DNA of 64,000 bases from Planctobacterium sp047947135 (lineage in GTDB: Bacteria > Pseudomonadota > Gammaproteobacteria > Enterobacterales > Alteromonadaceae). Location: positions 1,426,001 through 1,490,000 of the forward strand of contig CP170457.1 in NCBI GenBank assembly GCA_047947135.1. Reading direction: 5' to 3'. Under the pieces are notes generated by a model, which saw nothing but the letters and a program-made list of their open reading frames with translations, was not told the origin of the DNA and ran no database searches. The position numbers and the translations under genes are program-made. This document shows, piece after piece, positions 54,730 to 63,782 of this stretch; position 1 is the stretch's first letter, and each line of letters starts with the position of its first letter.

Positions 54730-55743
54730 ATGTTTGCCAATGAGTTATTGCCAGATATTTTTGCCTTGCTGTTAGCTGTTGCCGTGTTTATGTATGCCAT
54801 TTTGGACGGTTATGATCTAGGGGTCGGTATGTTATTGCCCTGGCGGCCTGACAATCATCAAGATCAAATGATCGCGTCGATAGGTCCTTTCTGGGATGCC
54901 AACGAAACCTGGCTGGTACTCGCTGTTGGGATATTGCTCATCGCTTTTCCGAAGGCACACAGTATTATTCTGACAGAGCTTTATCTGCCAATAGTGGTGC
55001 TTTTGATCGGACTGATTGTGCGGGGAGTGTCTTTTGATTTCCGGGCCAAAGTAGCACAAGGACGCAAAGAATATTGGGATAAAGCCTTTAAAACTGGCTC
55101 GCTGATGGCTGCAGGTGCCCAGGGTTTTATGTTGGGTGCCTACGTGATGGGGTTTGATTACTCACTCGGAGCAATAATGTTTTGCATGCTCAGTGTACTT
55201 GGTGTGGTTGCCGCATATTGTCTTATCGGGGCCTGCTGGCTTCTAATGAAAACTGAAGACGATTTGCAGCAGAATGCCTTGCGCTGGTCACGTAATGCCT
55301 GGCTGTACACTGTGCTGGGAATAGTCGCGGTATGCCTGGTGAATCCCCTGGTCGACGAAACTATCTTCAATAAGTGGTTGGCCCTTGGTACACAGTCTGA
55401 TCCAGGTAAGTGGCTGGTGTTGCTAGTGCCTGTTTTCACGATTGGATTGCTGGCATATCTGTATCGCTTGCTCCACTCTGAAATAACCCTGCAAGATGAC
55501 CACTGTGTGGCTCCTTTTGTCAGCACTGCGCTGGTATTTTTATTGTGTTTTCTGGGGCTTGCTTATAGTTTCTATCCTTTCGTGGTGCCAGGACAACTCA
55601 CCATTCAGGAAACGGCCAGTGCTGCTGATTCTCTTCGATTTATTTTGGTTGGAGCGATTGTTGTTGTGCCTTGTATACTGGCTTATACCGCGTTTTCTTA
55701 TTACGTATTTCGCGGTAAAGTCACGGATTTAAAATACTATTAG
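54730..55743 (+). CDS. cydB: bd-type quinol oxidase subunit II
   Basis: 337 residues, about 8-9 membrane segments; E. coli CydB has 379. Typical start PDIFALLLAVAVFMYAILDG followed by YDLGVGMLLPW and GPFWDANETWLVL. It partners CydA, 4 nt upstream. No small cydX-like gene (30-40 residues) was seen after it; the region 55744-55839 holds nothing recognisable. Confidence 0.93.
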   Translation: MFANELLPDIFALLLAVAVFMYAILDGYDLGVGMLLPWRPDNHQDQMIASIGPFWDANETWLVLAVGILLIAFPKAHSIILTELYLPIVVLLIGLIVRGVSFDFRAKVAQGRKEYWDKAFKTGSLMAAGAQGFMLGAYVMGFDYSLGAIMFCMLSVLGVVAAYCLIGACWLLMKTEDDLQQNALRWSRNAWLYTVLGIVAVCLVNPLVDETIFNKWLALGTQSDPGKWLVLLVPVFTIGLLAYLYRLLHSEITLQDDHCVAPFVSTALVFLLCFLGLAYSFYPFVVPGQLTIQETASAADSLRFILVGAIVVVPCILAYTAFSYYVFRGKVTDLKYY

Positions 55744-55839
55744 CAAGCTGGGAACTAATAGCGGGTAGCAGGTCCCCATTTAACTTCTCAAAACCAAATT
55801 ATCCTGAAATAGTCAGTTGTCCAACTGATTAATTGAGGA

Positions 55840-56307
55840 TTATATAAATCGCCTGTAAGGTCGGTAGTGTGGCTCAAGGGATTGCATACTTTGGCCATCG
55901 TCAGAAAGGAACTTGAAGTCAGCAAAATCAAAACCCGGTGCTACAGTACCGCCAACCAGGGAATAGTCGCCGGTAGATTCCGCCGCCTGATAGTGACCCC
56001 CGGATATGACGTGATGATAACGTCCGCTATTGCCTCCCAATATTATTTCGCTTGCTCCTTGCTCATGCAGGTCAATCAGACGCAGCGGCGCACCATCGTA
56101 AAAGTGCCAGATTTCATCATGAAAGACCTTGTGAAAACGACTGATATCGTCCCGTCCTAATAAAAAATAAATTTGTGTTACCACAGCACGTTGCTGACCA
56201 TGCACGGGGGACGCGACATCCTCTGGGCTGCGATAGGTTTCACGGAAATAGCCGCCCTCTGGATGAGGTTGTAATTGATAAGTATCGATTAATTTTTTTA
56301 CGGACAT
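55840..56307 (-). CDS. Cupin DUF985 protein
   Basis: 155-residue cupin of the DUF985 family. Signature HPEGGYFRETYRS near the start; FLLGRDDISRFHKVFHDEIW and HFYDGAPLRL form the cupin core, where histidines may bind a metal; GTVAPGFDFADFKFL follows. Function of the family is not established. Divergent from miaE, with 83 bp between. Confidence 0.82.
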   Translation of the reverse strand: MSVKKLIDTYQLQPHPEGGYFRETYRSPEDVASPVHGQQRAVVTQIYFLLGRDDISRFHKVFHDEIWHFYDGAPLRLIDLHEQGASEIILGGNSGRYHHVISGGHYQAAESTGDYSLVGGTVAPGFDFADFKFLSDDGQSMQSLEPHYRPYRRFI

Positions 56308-56390
56308 CTTTGCATACCTAATGGTTGTCTGGGTATTTGTCCCGCATTCTTATATAATCCCCACACTTTTTCAAATAGGTAAGCTATCTG

Positions 56391-56960
56391 ATGTTTTTGC
56401 GTTACCAAACCCCGTTTTCCTGGACGGAAGCGGTTCTTGATGATTTTGATCGATTTTTGATCGACCACGCTGCGGCAGAAAAAAAGGCATCAGGGATGGC
56501 AATGTCGATGCTGTCTCATTATCCAGATCGTGAGCGCTTGGTAAAAGCCATGGTGGATCTGTGTATCGAAGAAATGACCCATTTCAGAAAAGTGGTGAAA
56601 CTTCTCTATGAGCGAGGGTTAACACCGGGTGCCGATACCAAAGATGACTATGTAAATCAGTTTAGACAGCATTTCCGAAAGGGAACAGAGGTTTATTTAC
56701 TGGACCGTTTATTGATCGGTGGCATCATCGAAGCTCGTGGCTGTGAACGTTTTGGGCTTGTGGCACAGGCATTGCCTGAAGGCAGTATGAAAAAGTTCTA
56801 TCATGCAATTGCCGAATCGGAAGCGAAGCATCATGAATTATTTGTTGATCTGGCTCGGGAATATTTCCCTGACGAACAGGTAGACAAGCGACTCGATGAA
56901 TTACTGGATGCCGAAGCACAGATTATTCAAAGCATTCCATTTACCGCAGCACTACATTAA
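56391..56960 (+). CDS. miaE: tRNA-(ms2io6A)-hydroxylase
   Basis: MiaE hydroxylates the isopentenyl group of ms2i6A37 in tRNA, using a diiron centre and O2. The 189 residues have the ferritin-like iron ligands in order: E30 (AAAEKKA), EEMTH (about 60-64), EARGCERF and SESEAKHHE. Typical start RYQTPFSWTEAVLDDFDRFL. A GTG-started glycosyltransferase-like gene follows 6 nt later, so the two probably share a transcript. Confidence 0.93.
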   Translation: MFLRYQTPFSWTEAVLDDFDRFLIDHAAAEKKASGMAMSMLSHYPDRERLVKAMVDLCIEEMTHFRKVVKLLYERGLTPGADTKDDYVNQFRQHFRKGTEVYLLDRLLIGGIIEARGCERFGLVAQALPEGSMKKFYHAIAESEAKHHELFVDLAREYFPDEQVDKRLDELLDAEAQIIQSIPFTAALH

Positions 56961-56966
56961 ATCGTT

Positions 56967-58160
56967 GTGATTGACAGTCAGTACCTGAACAAATATGCAG
57001 AAGCAGAAGTGACGTTATTGAAGGATGTTCCGTCATTTTCCGCTGAGTCGGTTTGTGTCGTGCCCTGTTATCAGGAGTCTGACGCTTTTATTCACCGTTA
57101 TCGACAGACCTTTTCAGGACACCTCAGTCTATTGATTGTGGTGCTCAATCAGCCCAGTTCGCAGCAGGATACCGAACCCCAGATGGCTCTGCAGGAGAGC
57201 CTTCTTTCGTGCGGAAAATTACGCTGGCAATACCGACATCTGTCTTTGCTGCACTTAGATGGGCTGCATGTGTTGCTGGTGGATCGGTTCTCAACTGAGC
57301 AATTGAGAATTCCAGAGAAAAAGGGAGTCGGACTGGCGCGCAAAATCGGCGCCGATTGTGCCAGTTATTTGATTGCCAAGGGGTGTATTACACAGCCTTG
57401 GATTTACTCAACCGATGCAGACGCCCACTTACCTTGCAACTATTTTGATATTACACCAGTGATGCAAACTGCTGTTGCTGTAACTTTTGATTTTGCGCAT
57501 CAAACCGGGAACGGTGATCTTGTTGCAAAGGCGACAAAACTTTATGAGCAACGCTTGCACTACTATGTGGATGGACTCCGACAAGCGGGCTCTGGATATG
57601 CGTTTCACACTATCGGCAGTTGCCTTGCCATTCATGCAACTGCTTATCAAAAAGTACGCGGATTTCCTCAAAAAGCGGCCGGTGAGGACTTCTATCTGTT
57701 AAACAAACTGGCGAAGCTCGGCCCCATTGCTTCTCATCCGGCTTGCATAGCTCTGGATGCTCGTATCTCTCATCGTGTGCCCTTTGGTACCGGTCCTGCA
57801 GTGGCGGAGATTGTCTCTTTGCTTGAAAATCAGCAGGAATATTGTGTTTACCATCCACAGAGTTTTGTTTGTTTGCAGCAGCTGTTAATACACTTAAATA
57901 AAGTGCCTGAACTTGCCACCTCGGTAAACCAGTGGTGTTCGCAATTGCCCAAGATTGCCGTTAGTTACCTTGAAGAGTCGGGGTTTTTCACTGCGCTGTC
58001 GAAATGGCAACGGCAAAAGATTTCGTGCAAACAACTGCAGCATCAGGTGAATGGTTGGATGGATGCCTTTCGTACTCTGAAATTTATTCATTATTGTCGG
58101 GATTCTGGACTGGAAGATCTGCCTTTGGCTGACGCCCTCACATTGCGAAACAAAAAATAA
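56967..58160 (+). CDS. Glycosyltransferase-like protein (GT-A/GT2 fold)
   Basis: 397 residues, starting at GTG 6 nt after miaE without a good ribosome binding site, so coupling to miaE is likely. GT-A features: VCVVPCYQE near the start (about 30-38), TDADAHLPCNYFD (DxD-like, about 148) and GGEDFYLLNKL-like AAGEDFYLLNKLAKLG (about 237), which often holds the acceptor-side acid. No membrane span is evident, so it is probably cytoplasmic. Substrate unknown. Confidence 0.72.
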   Translation: MIDSQYLNKYAEAEVTLLKDVPSFSAESVCVVPCYQESDAFIHRYRQTFSGHLSLLIVVLNQPSSQQDTEPQMALQESLLSCGKLRWQYRHLSLLHLDGLHVLLVDRFSTEQLRIPEKKGVGLARKIGADCASYLIAKGCITQPWIYSTDADAHLPCNYFDITPVMQTAVAVTFDFAHQTGNGDLVAKATKLYEQRLHYYVDGLRQAGSGYAFHTIGSCLAIHATAYQKVRGFPQKAAGEDFYLLNKLAKLGPIASHPACIALDARISHRVPFGTGPAVAEIVSLLENQQEYCVYHPQSFVCLQQLLIHLNKVPELATSVNQWCSQLPKIAVSYLEESGFFTALSKWQRQKISCKQLQHQVNGWMDAFRTLKFIHYCRDSGLEDLPLADALTLRNKK

Positions 58161-58225
58161 CCAGACTTTTGGCGTTTTTTAGTTAAGATTAAGACACGAA
58201 ACTTTGTCTCTCAGGAAGCGAAAAT

Positions 58226-59167
58226 ATGGATATCGTCCAGGAATACCTGTTGTCAGTCGAACTGATTGTATTGCTCTTCGTCATTATTTTGTTGAAGGCG
58301 TCTATTAAATTTGTGCCACAGAATCGGGCTTACATCGTTGAGCGATTTGGTAAGTTTCAATCAACCAAAGAAGCCGGCCTGAATTTTATTTTACCTTTTG
58401 TCGATACGGTTGCTGCTGATCGTTCCTTAAAAGAACAAGCGGTAGACGTTCCGAGCCAAAGCGCCATCACTAAAGACAATATATCGTTGACCGTCGATGG
58501 CGTGCTGTATTTTCGGGTATTGGATCCCTATAAAGCGACCTATGGGGTTGATGAGTACATCTTTGCGGTGACCCAACTGGCACAAACCACTATGCGTTCT
58601 GAATTGGGTAAAATCGAACTGGATAAAACCTTTGAGGAGCGTGATACCTTAAATGCGCGCATTGTCAGCCAAATCAATGAAGCATCCGCTCCGTGGGGGA
58701 TTCAGGTTTTGCGCTATGAGATCAAGGATATAATTCCTCCGCATTCCGTAATGGAAGCGATGGAAGCGCAGATGAAAGCAGAACGGATGAAGCGCGCACA
58801 GATTCTGGAGTCGGAAGGTGACAGACAAGCATCGATAAACGTTGCTGAAGGTAAAAAGAAAGCGCAAATTCTTGCAGCTGAAGCGGACAAATCTGAACAG
58901 ATCCTCAATGCTGAAGGTGAAGCTCAGGCGATCATCGCCGTTGCCAATGCCCAAGCCGAAGCATTGCATACTGTTGGTACGGCAGCTAATACCGAGGAAG
59001 GGCAAAAAGCCATTCAGCTGGACTTAGCGACCAAGGCCATCGAAGCGAAACAGGCGATAGCCAAAGAATCATCAATTATATTGTTGCCCGATGGCGAAAC
59101 GGAAGCGGCTTCGCTAGTGGCGCAAGCCACCAGTATTATTAACAAATTGAATCAAACTAAGGAATAA
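58226..59167 (+). CDS. qmcA: SPFH/stomatin-like membrane protein QmcA
   Basis: 313 residues. One N-terminal membrane segment (about 8-27), then the SPFH domain (VPQNRAYIVERFGKFQSTKE to about 190) and a long Ala/Glu-rich coiled coil (about 180-262, AEGKKKAQILAAEADKSEQI) that oligomerises. Such proteins build large membrane assemblies and scaffold proteases. It is followed 6 nt later by an NfeD-family gene, the usual pair. AGGAAG precedes the start. Confidence 0.92.
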   Translation: MDIVQEYLLSVELIVLLFVIILLKASIKFVPQNRAYIVERFGKFQSTKEAGLNFILPFVDTVAADRSLKEQAVDVPSQSAITKDNISLTVDGVLYFRVLDPYKATYGVDEYIFAVTQLAQTTMRSELGKIELDKTFEERDTLNARIVSQINEASAPWGIQVLRYEIKDIIPPHSVMEAMEAQMKAERMKRAQILESEGDRQASINVAEGKKKAQILAAEADKSEQILNAEGEAQAIIAVANAQAEALHTVGTAANTEEGQKAIQLDLATKAIEAKQAIAKESSIILLPDGETEAASLVAQATSIINKLNQTKE

Positions 59168-59173
59168 GCCGTC

Positions 59174-59632
59174 ATGGATTATATTCAGGAAAACTTAGTT
59201 GAAGTTTTTTTAATCGTTGGCTTTGTACTGCTGGGAGTTGAAATCCTCATTCTTGGCTTTGCCACGTTTATCTTACTGTATGTGGGTATAGCAGCGGTTT
59301 TGACAGGCATTTTGATGTATAGCGGATTAATAGAGCAAAGTCTGAATCAGGGCATACTGTTTACTGGCGTACTTACCGCAGTATTGGCGGCGGGTTCCTG
59401 GCGAAAGCTGCGGGAAATTCAGCTACAAAGTGAAACCAAAAAGGCGACCAGCGATTTGATTGGGATGACCTTTACGTTGGAGCAGGAAGTATCACCACAA
59501 TCGGACACGCAGTTTCGTTATTCTGGTGTGCAATGGTTGTTAAAATCAGATTCGACCATACAACAGGGCGCTAAAGTTAAAGTTATCGATGTTGAAGTTG
59601 GCGTGATGCATATCACGATTGCTGACGATTAA
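59174..59632 (+). CDS. NfeD-family membrane protein (YbbJ-like)
   Basis: 152 residues: two or three membrane segments (about 10-75) and a soluble C-terminal OB-fold NfeD domain (GMTFTLEQEVSPQSDTQFRY to the end). NfeD proteins act with their SPFH partner in membrane-domain organisation; the pair with qmcA is 6 nt apart. The EamA gene follows 28 nt later. Confidence 0.88.
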   Translation: MDYIQENLVEVFLIVGFVLLGVEILILGFATFILLYVGIAAVLTGILMYSGLIEQSLNQGILFTGVLTAVLAAGSWRKLREIQLQSETKKATSDLIGMTFTLEQEVSPQSDTQFRYSGVQWLLKSDSTIQQGAKVKVIDVEVGVMHITIADD

Positions 59633-59660
59633 GACAGCAGACGACGAAATAAGGGATACC

Positions 59661-60536
59661 ATGGTCGGAGAGATTGCCGCGCTGAGCACGGCGCTATGCT
59701 GGGCGGTTGCGTCACGGATGTTCCAATTATTGGGCAGACACTTTACACCGCTGGCATTAAATTTTTGGAAGGGTGTTGCTGCAGCGCTGGTTCTATTTGT
59801 TGTTACTCAGGTCTTTTATCCAGATTTCACCATTAGCGCAGAACAAATGTTCTGGCTGTTACTCAGTGGTGCCGTCGGTATAGGGTTGGGTGATACCTTC
59901 TTTTTTCAAGCACTGAATAAAATAGGCGACAGCCAGGCAATACTGATTGCTGAAACGCTTGCCCCTATTGTGACTGCATTATTCGCGATGGCCTGGATAG
60001 CAGAGTGGCTGACATGGCAACAGTGGATAGGCATTGCCGTGGTGATTATTTCGGTGGATATGATCATCAAGCTAAAGAAAAGACAAACCGTTATCGCCTT
60101 TGATCCCAATGGCTATTTTTACGCTGCAGGAGCGGCTTTGTGTCAGGCATTCGGCGCAGTGATCAGTCGTGATATATTGACTTCTTCCGATATTGATCCG
60201 GCGAATGCCAGTGCTTATCGATTAATTGGGGGAATGGCGATTGTTGTGGTTTTGATGCTATGGCGAAAGGATCGCTGGCTACCCGTGACCGAAAACAAAA
60301 AACAAACCTGGATACTCTTCGCTTGGGCGGCCACAATCGGGACTTTTGCCGCCTTGTTCTTGCAAATGCTGGCATTTACTCATACTAAGGCGGCAATTGT
60401 GCAAACCCTGTTTGCCACTAGCGTTGTGTTGTCGTTGCTGGTGGCCAAGTTAATGGGTGAGTCAATTGGTAAACGTATGACCTTATGGTCACTGGTCGCC
60501 TTGGCGGGTACGGCGTTCTTGGTGGCCGTTGAATGA
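59661..60536 (+). CDS. EamA-family (DMT) transporter
   Basis: 291 residues from the ATG at 59661, which has AAGGGA 4-9 nt upstream; an earlier frame start overlapping nfeD lacks a site. Ten membrane segments in two EamA repeats (about 3-137 and 150-290). Motifs such as ALGIGLGDTFFFQALNKIGDS-like GIGLGDTFFFQALNKIGD are typical. Probably exports metabolites; substrate unknown. Confidence 0.87.
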   Translation: MVGEIAALSTALCWAVASRMFQLLGRHFTPLALNFWKGVAAALVLFVVTQVFYPDFTISAEQMFWLLLSGAVGIGLGDTFFFQALNKIGDSQAILIAETLAPIVTALFAMAWIAEWLTWQQWIGIAVVIISVDMIIKLKKRQTVIAFDPNGYFYAAGAALCQAFGAVISRDILTSSDIDPANASAYRLIGGMAIVVVLMLWRKDRWLPVTENKKQTWILFAWAATIGTFAALFLQMLAFTHTKAAIVQTLFATSVVLSLLVAKLMGESIGKRMTLWSLVALAGTAFLVAVE

Positions 60537-60569
60537 ATATCTGTAAAATAACAACTATAAGGAGAAGGA

Positions 60570-60920
60570 ATGTCAATTTTAAGACGGTCCGATGAAGAAA
60601 TTCTGGAAGCAGCCAACCACATCCTGGACACTAAGCATGAAGCGGCACGACAACAGGATTGGGCGAAGTATTCAAAGTATATGTTGCCGGAGCATATAAC
60701 CCCGGAACATCAAGAGGAGGTGGAGAAGCAATGGCATGAGCAGGAAGTGTTGCGCACTCTTACCAATAAGCGGGAGTTGCTCGGGATTTTCCGTCAGGAA
60801 AATCGCGTGCTGGTTAGCTGGAAGCAGTGGAGCACTGCTACAGAGGATGAACTATTAGCTGTACTCTGGTTAACGGAGCATAATAGTGACATCAAAGCCT
60901 GCGGTAATCGTATTTTCTAA
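60570..60920 (+). CDS. Small cytoplasmic protein, unknown
   Basis: 116 residues starting MSILRRSDEEILEAANHILD, with GGAG-rich binding site (AAGGAGAAGGA) before the ATG. Charged, no signal or membrane segment; Trp-rich in the middle (KQWHEQEVL, SWKQWSTATEDE). Ends in a 4-nt overlap with the convergent gene. No family recognised. Confidence 0.65.
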   Translation: MSILRRSDEEILEAANHILDTKHEAARQQDWAKYSKYMLPEHITPEHQEEVEKQWHEQEVLRTLTNKRELLGIFRQENRVLVSWKQWSTATEDELLAVLWLTEHNSDIKACGNRIF

Positions 60921-61480
60921 AACGCCGAACCGCAACTAGCCACTTCTGTCGGCCTGGGTGTTTGTGCCTGATAACTGCTTATCCAGCAGCGTTGGTAAAG
61001 TGAGCAATAACAGATTTTCAAATCCATGGCCCAGAAAGTTTCCATAAACATCTGGGATAATGGTTGAGAGGCCTTGTTGTTGGGCCACAAAACCTCCCAC
61101 ACTTTTTCTGACTTTCCTGGTGCCAGAATAAAATTTTCAAATTGTCCCTGATACTGATCCAGCGTTGTCAGGCCTTCTGGCATCGCTTTTTGCAAATCCC
61201 GCACGTGTTGAACTTCGAAGCCATTAATCTGCCATTGCGCCGTTTCTATAAAGGCAGGACCAACACCAGCATTAAACACCGAAAACGCCAAGTGTCGCGC
61301 AGTGTTGCCGTTCTCCAGCTGTTTCGTCAGATACTGACTCTTAAACTCCACAACAGGGTATACGTCGGCATGCTGCTGATTACGCCCGATTCGAGCCTGA
61401 TCCCAACCGACATAGAGTGCTACAGTGGCGACAATAACAGCTACGTAACTTGCTAAATCTTGTGGATTGATTTTAAACAC
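60917..61480 (-). CDS. Membrane-anchored protein, unknown
   Basis: 187 residues with one N-terminal membrane span (about 10-28, SYVAVIVATVALYVGWDQA), then a soluble part likely outside the cytoplasm (FSVFNAGVGPAFIETAQWQI, FILAPGKSEKVWEVLWP) and a Cys-rich tail (KICYCSLYQRCW). The stretches resemble small membrane-associated proteins of unknown role. Tail-to-tail overlap of 4 nt with the plus-strand gene. Confidence 0.68.
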   Translation of the reverse strand: MFKINPQDLASYVAVIVATVALYVGWDQARIGRNQQHADVYPVVEFKSQYLTKQLENGNTARHLAFSVFNAGVGPAFIETAQWQINGFEVQHVRDLQKAMPEGLTTLDQYQGQFENFILAPGKSEKVWEVLWPNNKASQPLSQMFMETFWAMDLKICYCSLYQRCWISSYQAQTPRPTEVASCGSAF

Positions 61481-61720
61481 GTTGTATTTTCTCTATCACT
61501 AACAGGGGGACTTCACTAGATATTGATTTAACGGCATTAACTGTTCGCCGCAGGCGACAATTGAATGGCTCTTTTAACGTTAGTGATAGCAGTGCAGAAC
61601 TAATTCCGTCAAGCACTTCAGTAAGAACTGACTTTATCTTTGGCAGGTAGTAAATAACGCTTGCCTTGACGGGCTAATTTATATACACTCCGCCGCCTTA
61701 AATCAGCCAAACACTTTGTT

Positions 61721-61757
61721 TCCTTGCCTTCAAGCAGTCCCGGCTGAGCTGTACAAG
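61721..61757 (+). promoter_or_regulatory. Candidate S6:S18-binding leader of the rpsF operon
   Basis: CCTTG (61721-61725) pairs with CAAGG (61753-61757), enclosing AGTCCCGGCTG with a CCG triplet, the features known of the rpsF leader element that binds the S6-S18 complex. It lies 23 nt before the rpsF start. The rest of 61481-61720 holds no gene. Confidence 0.45.
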
Positions 61758-61779
61758 GCCTTAACCGTAAGGAGCAACC

Positions 61780-62175
61780 ATGCGTCATTACGAAATCGTA
61801 TTTATGGTTCACCCAGATCAGAGTGAACAAGTACCAGGTATGATCGAGCGTTATACTGGTATTCTATCAAAAGATGGTGGTCAAATTCACCGCTTGGAAG
61901 ACTGGGGTCGTCGTCAATTAGCCTACCCAATCGAAAAGCTGCATAAAGCCCACTATGTATTAATCAATGCCGAAGCGACACCTGAAGCTGTTGAAGAATT
62001 GGAAACTGCTTTCCGTTTCAACGACGTTATCCTTCGCAACATGATTATGCGCACTAAAGCTGCTGTTACTGAGCCATCACCAATGGCAAAAGAAGCAACT
62101 GAATCTCAAAAGCCTGCTCGTCCTGCTCGCACTGAAAAGCCAGCAAGAGATGAGTCTGCCGCTGAAAAAGCATAA
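61780..62175 (+). CDS. rpsF: 30S ribosomal protein S6
   Basis: 131 residues starting MRHYEIVFMVHPDQSEQVPG, with a long C-terminal Ala/Lys/Glu tail that in E. coli is extended by glutamates. S6 binds the 16S platform with S18. TAAGGAG precedes the start. The next gene, 18 nt on, is rpsR; priB, usual between them in many gammaproteobacteria, is missing. Confidence 0.97.
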   Translation: MRHYEIVFMVHPDQSEQVPGMIERYTGILSKDGGQIHRLEDWGRRQLAYPIEKLHKAHYVLINAEATPEAVEELETAFRFNDVILRNMIMRTKAAVTEPSPMAKEATESQKPARPARTEKPARDESAAEKA

Positions 62176-62193
62176 TCGTAAGGAGAATTAATA

Positions 62194-62421
62194 ATGTCTA
62201 ACTATTTCAGACGTCGTAAGTTCTGCCGTTTTTCTGCAGAAGGTATTACCGAGATTGATTACAAAGATATTTCTTTGTTGAAAAACTACGTTACTGAAAG
62301 TGGTAAAATCGTACCTAGCCGTATTACCGGTACTAGCGCGAAATATCAACGTCAGTTATCAAGCGCGATCAAACGTGCTCGTTTCTTGGCTTTGTTGCCT
62401 TACACTGACTCACACAAGTAA
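62194..62421 (+). CDS. rpsR: 30S ribosomal protein S18
   Basis: 75 residues starting MSNYFRRRKFCRFSAEGITE, with KRARFLALLPYTDSHK at the end. S18 pairs with S6. Non-zinc type: only one cysteine. AAGGAG before the start. Confidence 0.97.
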   Translation: MSNYFRRRKFCRFSAEGITEIDYKDISLLKNYVTESGKIVPSRITGTSAKYQRQLSSAIKRARFLALLPYTDSHK

Positions 62422-62449
62422 TTGTTAGCGAATATAAAGAGGTAGCTCA

Positions 62450-62902
62450 ATGGATATCATTCTACTAGACAAAATCGCTAACCTGGGTGGTTTGGGCGAG
62501 ACTGTCAATGTTAAATCTGGTTATGCAAGAAACTTCCTGTTCCCACAGGGTAAAGCAGTTCCTGCAACCAAAGCAAACGTTGAAAAGTTTGAAGCACGTC
62601 GTGCAGAACTTGAAGCAAAAATTGCTGAAGAATTGAAAGCAGCTGAAAGCAAAGCTGAGAAGCTGGCTGAGATTGCGGAAGTGACTATTGCATCACCTGC
62701 TGGTGACGAAGGTAAACTGTTCGGTTCAATCGGTACTAAAGATATCGCCGATGCGGTAACAGCTGCTGGATTGGAAGTTGCCAAGGCAGAAGTTAAATTG
62801 CCTAACGGAACTATCCGTGAAACTGGTGAGTTCGAGATTGACTTACAGTTCCACTCTGACGTTAGCGCAACTGTAAAACTGATTGTTATCAGAGAAGCGT
62901 AA
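62450..62902 (+). CDS. rplI: 50S ribosomal protein L9
   Basis: 150 residues; N-terminal domain starts MDIILLDKIANLGGLGETVN, then the long Ala/Glu-rich connecting helix (ARRAELEAKIAEELKAAESK) and the C-terminal domain (LFGSIGTKDIADAVTAAGLE). L9 lies at the base of the L1 stalk and affects frame maintenance. A terminator follows. Confidence 0.98.
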   Translation: MDIILLDKIANLGGLGETVNVKSGYARNFLFPQGKAVPATKANVEKFEARRAELEAKIAEELKAAESKAEKLAEIAEVTIASPAGDEGKLFGSIGTKDIADAVTAAGLEVAKAEVKLPNGTIRETGEFEIDLQFHSDVSATVKLIVIREA

Positions 62903-62922
62903 GCAGACAGATTTCGATTCTT

Positions 62923-62951
62923 AAAAAAGGCCACCTTGAGTGGCCTTTTTT
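62923..62951 (+). terminator. Terminator of the rpsF-rpsR-rplI operon
   Basis: AAAAAAGGCCAC (62923-62934), 5-nt loop, GTGGCCTTTTTT (62940-62951): 12 bp, perfect. Confidence 0.92.
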
Positions 62952-63160
62952 GTGCGTGCGAAATAAAATTCTGTCCAAAATTAAACTCGCCAATGCAGGT
63001 AACCTTTGTTGACTTTGCAATCGTTAGAAAAGTATCTGAGTCTCTATTTTTGAGTTGCTATTAGAAACTCTTGTTATTAGCCCAAAGTATTAATTTCCCG
63101 AGAACTTTATTTGTCTATACTTCATTCAGGTATTACGTTAAGTAAAAGAGAAATGTCAGC

Positions 63161-63589
63161 ATGAATGTCATTTTCCAGCTAGTTTATATAAGCAGAGAAA
63201 CGCAACGCTTTGATAAAGAATCGTTGGGCTCATTGTTAACCAAAGCAAAGCAGAATAATGCGGATCTTAATGTCACTGGGGCATTGATTTACAATGGTGG
63301 GCGATTTTTGCAAGTGCTGGAAGGACAGCAACAGCAAGTAGAAGCGCTTTATCACAGCATAAAGCAAGATAACCGTCATGCAGATGTTCGCCTACTTTAC
63401 ACTGGTGAGTCAAAGGTGCGATATTTTGGCAACTGGTCAATGAATATGTTTAATTTGGAATGTGACAAACCAAAAAATCTGTCGTCTTTAAAGGATATTG
63501 TTAGTGCGGCTGCGAATGGTGAAAAATTCGCTGGGCTGAGTGCACCACTGGCACTATTGAGAGAATTTAAATCAGCAAGTGCGGCTTAA
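63161..63589 (+). CDS. BLUF-domain blue-light sensor protein
   Basis: 142 residues, mostly a BLUF domain that binds FAD and senses blue light. Key residues are present at the spacing known from AppA: Y9 (LVYISRE), N33, Q51 (FLQVLEG), W92 and M94 (NWSMNMF). The C-terminal about 45 residues form a short cap; no effector domain is attached, so signalling goes through a partner. Gene stands alone after a terminator. Confidence 0.92.
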   Translation: MNVIFQLVYISRETQRFDKESLGSLLTKAKQNNADLNVTGALIYNGGRFLQVLEGQQQQVEALYHSIKQDNRHADVRLLYTGESKVRYFGNWSMNMFNLECDKPKNLSSLKDIVSAAANGEKFAGLSAPLALLREFKSASAA

Positions 63590-63782
63590 TCAACGTATAC
63601 CTTTAGGCTGTGTTGCTCTGGAGAGTCAAGGTTTTGTGTAATTGCGGACATGGCTCTACAGAATATTCAAGGCCGATTCGGGCAATCAAGACATGCCCAG
63701 TTTAAAAATTAAATTTTCTCTTTAAACCTTTCTCATTTAAGCTGCGACTAACTATCCAACTAAACAGAAAAATTGGAATTCG

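Noticed and set aside
55744..55839. cydX-like gene after cydB
   Set aside because: No 30-40 codon frame with a start site and a membrane span.
58649..59005. Minus-strand frame of 118 codons within qmcA
   Set aside because: Complement of the repetitive coiled-coil coding region; Cys/Phe-rich and without a start site.
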